Origin: Saprospiraceae bacterium
Lineage (GTDB): Bacteria > Bacteroidota > Bacteroidia > Bacteroidales > JAIPBB01
Length of the DNA: 17,663 nt
Direction of reading: 5' to 3'
Assembly: GCA_021739805.1 (NCBI GenBank)
Contig: JAIPBB010000084.1
Location: 1-17,663, forward strand
This document shows positions 13,424-17,663 of this stretch, piece after piece. Both the position numbers and the translations under genes were made by a program. How positions within the stretch are numbered: position 1 is the first letter of the stretch; each line of letters starts with the position of its first letter. The notes under the pieces were generated by a model, which was not told where the DNA came from, did not search any database, and saw only the letters and a program-made list of their open reading frames with translations.

Positions 13424-16400
13424 ATGATAGACCCAATTCATATTATAAGTTCAGCATTAGGAGTTGCTTTTGCCATAAGTTTAATTAGCAAATTTGGAAA
13501 AAATGTTGCGGTTTCTGCTATGTTAATCACCTTGGGATTTATGGCTTTTATTTCGCTTCAGTGGTTTCTTAAATTCTTTTATGAACCGCAGTTAACAGCT
13601 CAAATTTTCACTGCCGGTTTCAAGCCTCCAATTTCAATTAATCTTCAAATGGGTTATTCAGAATCTATTGTAACACTATTAATTAATGTTATAGGATTAT
13701 TAGGAGCTTATTATCTTGTTGATGATTTGAAAAAACAAGGCAAAAATTCTATGATGATTTTTCTTGTTTTAATAATGGGGCTGAATGTTATTGTGATGAC
13801 AAGAGATATTTTCAACCTTTTTGTTTTCATGGAAGTTGCAAGTATAGCTACAGCAGGTTTAATCTTACTCACAGATAATTTCAAGTCAACTCAGGCAGGA
13901 TTTAAATATTTAATTGCAACCAGCATTTTTGCAGGAATTTTATTGTTAGGAATAATTTTCTCATATTATTTTGCAAATTCCCTTCTTATTGATGATTTAG
14001 TTTTGCTAAACCTCAGTGCAGTTAAGGGAGGAAGCGTTGTCTTATTTTTAATCATTATTTCAATAGTTTTAGAACTAAAACCATTTCCGGCAAACGGATG
14101 GGCTTTGGATGTTTATGATGCAGCAAATCCGGGAATTGGTGCAATTGTTTCAGCAGCATCTGCATCAGCAGCGATTTTTGTTCTTTCAAAAATTTTACCA
14201 ATCGGTGGTGAATCATGGTATTTTATTATAAGCCTGATTGGAATAATTACTTTCCTTGGTTCAAATTTACTCGGGTTAATACAAGACAAACCAAATCGTT
14301 TATTGGGATATTCATCGATTGGTCAAATTGGCTTACTATTAACAATAGTCGGTTTAACGCCATTTCTAGGAGATAAAACTTTATATATCGCTTTTGGAAT
14401 TTTAATTACTCATGCACTTGCAAAAGCAGGATTGTTTTGGTTATCGGGAATAATTAATTCTGAAAATATTAAAGGCTGGGCTGCAATCAGAAGGAGTCCA
14501 CTTTTATTGACTTTGATGGGAACATTTATTTTCGCATTAATAGGCTTTCCTCCATTTCCATCGTTTTTTGCTAAATGGGAATTAATAATGCAATTAGCTA
14601 ATAATAATCAAATTGTTTGGATTATCCTGATTCTTGTTGGCTCTTTTCTCGAAGGAATTTATTTGTTTCGTTGGTTTGGATATGCAATAAAAGAAAATAA
14701 CGAAAATCTTCCCGTATTTTCATTAAAACTAAATAAAGTTGTACCAATAAGCATTGTGGCTGTTGGCTTATATCTTATTGGTTATTATTCAGGTTTAGCA
14801 ATTCCCGAAGCAGCAATTATCAACTATATTCCATTAATTTTTATTGTCCTAATTTTTGCATTGGACTTTTTACCTGCTTACGTAAAAATTTCTATTTCAA
14901 TTATTGGTTTAGCATATTATTCTTACACTATAATGCCTGCCTATTTTGAAAATGATATGTTAAGATTTGCTTTTGCCGGCATATTTTTAGTTGGTGGGAT
15001 TTTAACATTTATTGCCGGATATGCTTATAAAGGAAAAAGAACCGGATTCTATCCTCTTGCTTTAATTATGTATGTTGGTTTGGTGCAAATCATTCAAGCT
15101 GACAATTTATTGCAGTTCTTTTTTGGCTGGGAATTAATGACAGCAGGTTCATATTTCTTGATAATACGAGGGAAAAAATCGATGCCTCATGCACTTAGTT
15201 ATATGTTGTTTTCAATGGGAGGTGCATATTTAATTCTTATGGGATTTTCACTGGCACAACAAGGTCAAATGTCATTGTCATTAGATGTGCTGAGTTCTCT
15301 GTCGAATAATGTCTTTATTATTATCACCCTTATAATGGTCGGGTTTTTAACTAAAACCGCAATTCTTGGATTACACATTTGGTTGCCCGGTGCTCATGGA
15401 GAAGCAGAAAGTGATGTTTCACCTATGGTTTCGGCAGTTCTATTAAAAGCCGGAGTTTTTGGATTGATTATATTATTTGCATCAACAAGGCATAATTTCG
15501 AATTAAATTCAATTGTTTATATTCTCGGATGGGTTGGAGCCATTACTGCATTAATTGCAAATATTGCCGCTTCATTTCAGGAAGATGCAAAAAGATTATT
15601 GGCTTATTCTTCAATTGCACAGCTTGGATACATTGTTTTTGCTCTTGCCATGATGACTCATTTGGGTTGGATGGCTGCCTTTACTTACACAATAAATCAT
15701 TTCATGTACAAAGCAATATTATTCCTAACAATTGGTGCGGTTGTTCTAAGAGTTGGAACTCATAATATGTACGAAATGGGTGGTTTAATTAAAAAAATGC
15801 CATTTGCATTTATTGCTGTTTTAATAGGGATTATTGCACTTTCAGGAGTTCCGCCATTATCAGGATTTGCCGGAAAGTGGTTATTGTATAATGCTGTGAT
15901 TTTAAAAGGTTGGTATATCCAGGGAGCTATTGCCCTTTTTGGTGGAATCATCGCATTCTTGTATTTATTCAAACTTATTAGTTCAGTATTTTTAGGTCAA
16001 CTTAAAGATAATCATAGAAACGTTAAGGAAATTTCAATTTGGTTTATTATTCCGATTTATATTTTGATAATTGGATTAATGATTTTTGCGGCAAAACCTG
16101 AATGGATTTTACAACCCATGGGCGATATTATAGCTCAATATTTCCCTGATGGCGGATTAAAATGGGATGGCGGAAGAGCATCAACTGAAATTGGATATTG
16201 GCATGGAACACACATTATGATTACTGTAGGAGTAATGTTTGCAATACTGTTTTCATGGTTGGCAATACTTAGCAGAAAAGCACAAAAAGTTAAACAGTTT
16301 AATATTGTTTATTCGGGCGAACGTCCTTTTAAACCGGAGACAACACATGTTTCCCACAATATTTATGCAGGATACAACAAAACTTTAGGATTTTTAGTGA

Positions 16401-16552
16401 TGCCCTGGATTACCAACTTCTGGAATTATCTGAGTGATGCAATTCATGATATTTCAGATATTGGCAAACGTATTTATAGTGGAAACGGTCAAACATATTT
16501 AATCCACATAATGCTGTATATAATAGTGGTTTATTTTGTTTTTTTTAATTAA
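13424..16552 (+). CDS. Fused double antiporter-type subunit (H-H', MrpD/NuoL-M-N-like)
   Basis: A 1042-residue polytopic membrane protein made of two complete antiporter-type domains. Domain 1 (about 1-480) is MrpD/NuoN-like: E137 in FNLFVFMEVASIA is the conserved TM5 glutamate, with H330/K334 and K384 further on. Its TM7/TM8 region is unusual: E217 stands at the TM7 lysine position (K219 is two residues on), and there is no lysine in TM8 (SAASASAA, 243-250). Domain 2 (about 505-900) keeps every expected charge: E570, K644, K675, H759, K763 and K818. A C-terminal extension (about 920-1042) adds helices and a YSGNGQTY motif like the end of NuoL-type proteins. Single antiporter subunits have about 500 residues, so this equals the H and H' genes of Mbx/Mbs joined. 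It would form two of the ion pumps of the complex. I see no frameshift or internal stop. Confidence 0.88.
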   Translation: MIDPIHIISSALGVAFAISLISKFGKNVAVSAMLITLGFMAFISLQWFLKFFYEPQLTAQIFTAGFKPPISINLQMGYSESIVTLLINVIGLLGAYYLVDDLKKQGKNSMMIFLVLIMGLNVIVMTRDIFNLFVFMEVASIATAGLILLTDNFKSTQAGFKYLIATSIFAGILLLGIIFSYYFANSLLIDDLVLLNLSAVKGGSVVLFLIIISIVLELKPFPANGWALDVYDAANPGIGAIVSAASASAAIFVLSKILPIGGESWYFIISLIGIITFLGSNLLGLIQDKPNRLLGYSSIGQIGLLLTIVGLTPFLGDKTLYIAFGILITHALAKAGLFWLSGIINSENIKGWAAIRRSPLLLTLMGTFIFALIGFPPFPSFFAKWELIMQLANNNQIVWIILILVGSFLEGIYLFRWFGYAIKENNENLPVFSLKLNKVVPISIVAVGLYLIGYYSGLAIPEAAIINYIPLIFIVLIFALDFLPAYVKISISIIGLAYYSYTIMPAYFENDMLRFAFAGIFLVGGILTFIAGYAYKGKRTGFYPLALIMYVGLVQIIQADNLLQFFFGWELMTAGSYFLIIRGKKSMPHALSYMLFSMGGAYLILMGFSLAQQGQMSLSLDVLSSLSNNVFIIITLIMVGFLTKTAILGLHIWLPGAHGEAESDVSPMVSAVLLKAGVFGLIILFASTRHNFELNSIVYILGWVGAITALIANIAASFQEDAKRLLAYSSIAQLGYIVFALAMMTHLGWMAAFTYTINHFMYKAILFLTIGAVVLRVGTHNMYEMGGLIKKMPFAFIAVLIGIIALSGVPPLSGFAGKWLLYNAVILKGWYIQGAIALFGGIIAFLYLFKLISSVFLGQLKDNHRNVKEISIWFIIPIYILIIGLMIFAAKPEWILQPMGDIIAQYFPDGGLKWDGGRASTEIGYWHGTHIMITVGVMFAILFSWLAILSRKAQKVKQFNIVYSGERPFKPETTHVSHNIYAGYNKTLGFLVMPWITNFWNYLSDAIHDISDIGKRIYSGNGQTYLIHIMLYIIVVYFVFFN

Positions 16553-16575
16553 GGTTTTGAGTAAAATTATATAAA

Positions 16576-17481
16576 ATGGAAATAGATTTCAATAAATTAT
16601 TGTTCACATTTATCGGACTTATGATAGTTCTGAATTGGGGATTATTAATGAGTGCTACAATGCGAAAAATTGGTGCTCGCGTTGCAGGACGACATGGAAT
16701 TCCATGGTTTCAACCCTGGATTGACCTTGTGAAAAACTATGCAGTTCGTTCACAAATCACCCACGGCGTGATGTTTTATTTAGGACCTGTTTTCAGGCTT
16801 TCCGGTGGAGTTGGATTATTCCTTTTTATGCCAATGGTTTTTGGCTCCGACTTATGGAGTAATTTTTCTTTTAAAGGTGATATAATCCTGATTTTATACT
16901 TCCAGTTTTTTGGAATGTTAGGAATGGCTCTTGGTGCCGGTGAAGGAGGTCATCCTCATTCATTTATTGGAATTAGCCGTGGACTTTCGCAGTTTACAGC
17001 AATTGAAGTTCCAATGACTTTGGCTGTTATCTCTCTTGCTGTTCAATATCATACTTTATCAATTTCAGATATTGTTGAAGCTCAACAAGGCGGAATAATG
17101 AATTGGACATTGTTTACTAATCCTTTTGCTACTGCTGCAGCTATGTTATCAGTACTTGGTGCATTTGGACATTCTCCTTTTAATTTAGTGAAAGCACCAA
17201 ACGAAATTCCAATTGGACCACCAACAGAATATCATGGTACATATTTAGGCGTTTTAAGAACCAATGCAGCAATTTTGCACGTTGTTGAAGCGGTTCTTTT
17301 TATGAACTTATTTTTTGGTGGAGCAAACAGTTGGCTCGAATTAATTGTAAAATCCTTTCTGGTCTATTTCTGGTCAGTATTTGTTGGAATGGTGTTTCCC
17401 CGATTCAGAATTGAACAATCAGTTGCGTGGTTTTTGAAGATTCCATTAGTATTAGGGATTCTTGCAATAATTTTACTTTAA
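16576..17481 (+). CDS. NuoH/HyfC/MbhM-like membrane anchor subunit
   Basis: A 301-residue membrane protein of the NuoH family in its hydrogenase-type (HyfC/MbhM) form, which anchors the hydrophilic arm and carries the coupling helices. ARVAGRHGIPWFQPWIDLVK (34-53) is the family's first-loop signature. GAGEGGHPHSFIGISRGLSQ (120-139) follows, and SPFNLVKAPNEIPIGPPTEY (200-219) is the E-channel region, with E210 and E218. In that region complex I-like proteins usually have an acidic residue where N203 stands. Eight or so helices are visible. Its place directly before a NuoB-like gene matches the Mbx/Mbs order; in Pyrococcus Mbh the M gene lies near the end of the operon. Confidence 0.87.
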   Translation: MEIDFNKLLFTFIGLMIVLNWGLLMSATMRKIGARVAGRHGIPWFQPWIDLVKNYAVRSQITHGVMFYLGPVFRLSGGVGLFLFMPMVFGSDLWSNFSFKGDIILILYFQFFGMLGMALGAGEGGHPHSFIGISRGLSQFTAIEVPMTLAVISLAVQYHTLSISDIVEAQQGGIMNWTLFTNPFATAAAMLSVLGAFGHSPFNLVKAPNEIPIGPPTEYHGTYLGVLRTNAAILHVVEAVLFMNLFFGGANSWLELIVKSFLVYFWSVFVGMVFPRFRIEQSVAWFLKIPLVLGILAIILL

Positions 17482-17506
17482 TCAATCAGATTAATTTGAA
17501 GAAAAA

Positions 17507-17663
17507 ATGACAGACGATAAATTAAATAATAAACAAATTGATGAGGTTACTAAATTTTTCGCAGCCGAGAACGAAAAACGAAAGGTAACAACTCCTGACG
17601 GACAAATAATTGAAATTAATCCTTTGAGTGATTATTTTCCTGATGCAAGACCTAAAGTTCATG
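17507..17663 (+). CDS. Start of a truncated gene, probably the NuoB/MbhJ-like subunit
   Basis: The ATG at 17507 opens a frame that runs without a stop to the window edge (52 codons plus one base). The visible part is hydrophilic: a charged stretch (MTDDKLNNKQIDEVTKFF) and then TTPDGQIIEINPLSDYFPD. It has no signal peptide or membrane segment and shows none of the conserved cysteines yet. I do not recognise it from this part alone. It starts 25 bases after the NuoH-like gene, at the position of the J subunit (NuoB-like [NiFe]-small-subunit homologue) in Mbx/Mbs operons, so that is the most likely identity. The unusual N-terminal extension would precede the usual NuoB core. Confidence 0.5.
   Translation, partial: MTDDKLNNKQIDEVTKFFAAENEKRKVTTPDGQIIEINPLSDYFPDARPKVH

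Noticed and set aside
10931..16552. Classical Mrp-type sodium/proton antiporter operon
   Set aside because: There is no standard MrpA-first gene order, D and E segments are arranged as in Mbh/Mbx, and NuoH-like and probable NuoB-like genes follow in the same operon.

Overview
The window looks like a chromosomal segment from an anaerobic member of the Bacteroidota. It is AT-rich. It encodes a type IX secretion (T9SS) C-terminal sorting domain and the N-terminal repeat domains common in that phylum. Several gene starts are preceded by the TAnnTTTG -7 promoter element, and Shine-Dalgarno sites are almost absent. No rRNA, tRNA, CRISPR array or intact mobile element was recognised.

Layout. (1) 7-3010, minus strand: three cell-surface genes. 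These are a 610-residue secreted protein with three fibronectin-III-like repeats, a small T9SS-sorted protein, and an outer-membrane beta-barrel protein. (2) 3366-4052, minus strand: an FNR-type regulator with a full set of four candidate [4Fe-4S] cysteine ligands. (3) 4418-10027, plus strand: a sulfur module. It holds a Tat-exported molybdopterin reductase, a four-cluster ferredoxin subunit and an NrfD-type membrane subunit (PsrABC/PhsABC-like), then two half-size YeeE/YedE sulfur transporters and an exported rhodanese. (4) 10036-10731, minus strand: a second FNR-type regulator, again with all four cysteines but with a different DNA-recognition helix. (5) 10931-17663, plus strand, running off the window: a dense operon for a membrane-bound, ferredoxin-dependent respiratory complex of the Mbh/Mbx/Mbs class. 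Its order is MrpE, MrpF, MrpG, MbhD-like (DUF4040), fused MbhE-MrpB, MrpC, a 1042-residue fusion of two antiporter-type subunits (H-H'), a NuoH/MbhM-like protein, then the start of what is probably the NuoB/MbhJ-like subunit.

How the parts may work together (inference). The subunit order and the doubled antiporter subunit match the archaeal Mbx/Mbs (sulfane-sulfur reductase) layout, as I remember it, better than the Mbh hydrogenase layout. Beside it lies a periplasmic polysulfide/thiosulfate reductase with sulfur import and sulfur-carrier proteins. Two probable oxygen-sensing regulators flank the sulfur operon. The segment therefore reads as a possible anaerobic sulfur-respiration island combining quinol-linked reduction outside the cell with ferredoxin-linked, ion-pumping metabolism inside. 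The catalytic subunits that would separate hydrogenase from sulfane reductase lie beyond the right edge, so the substrate of the complex is not settled here.
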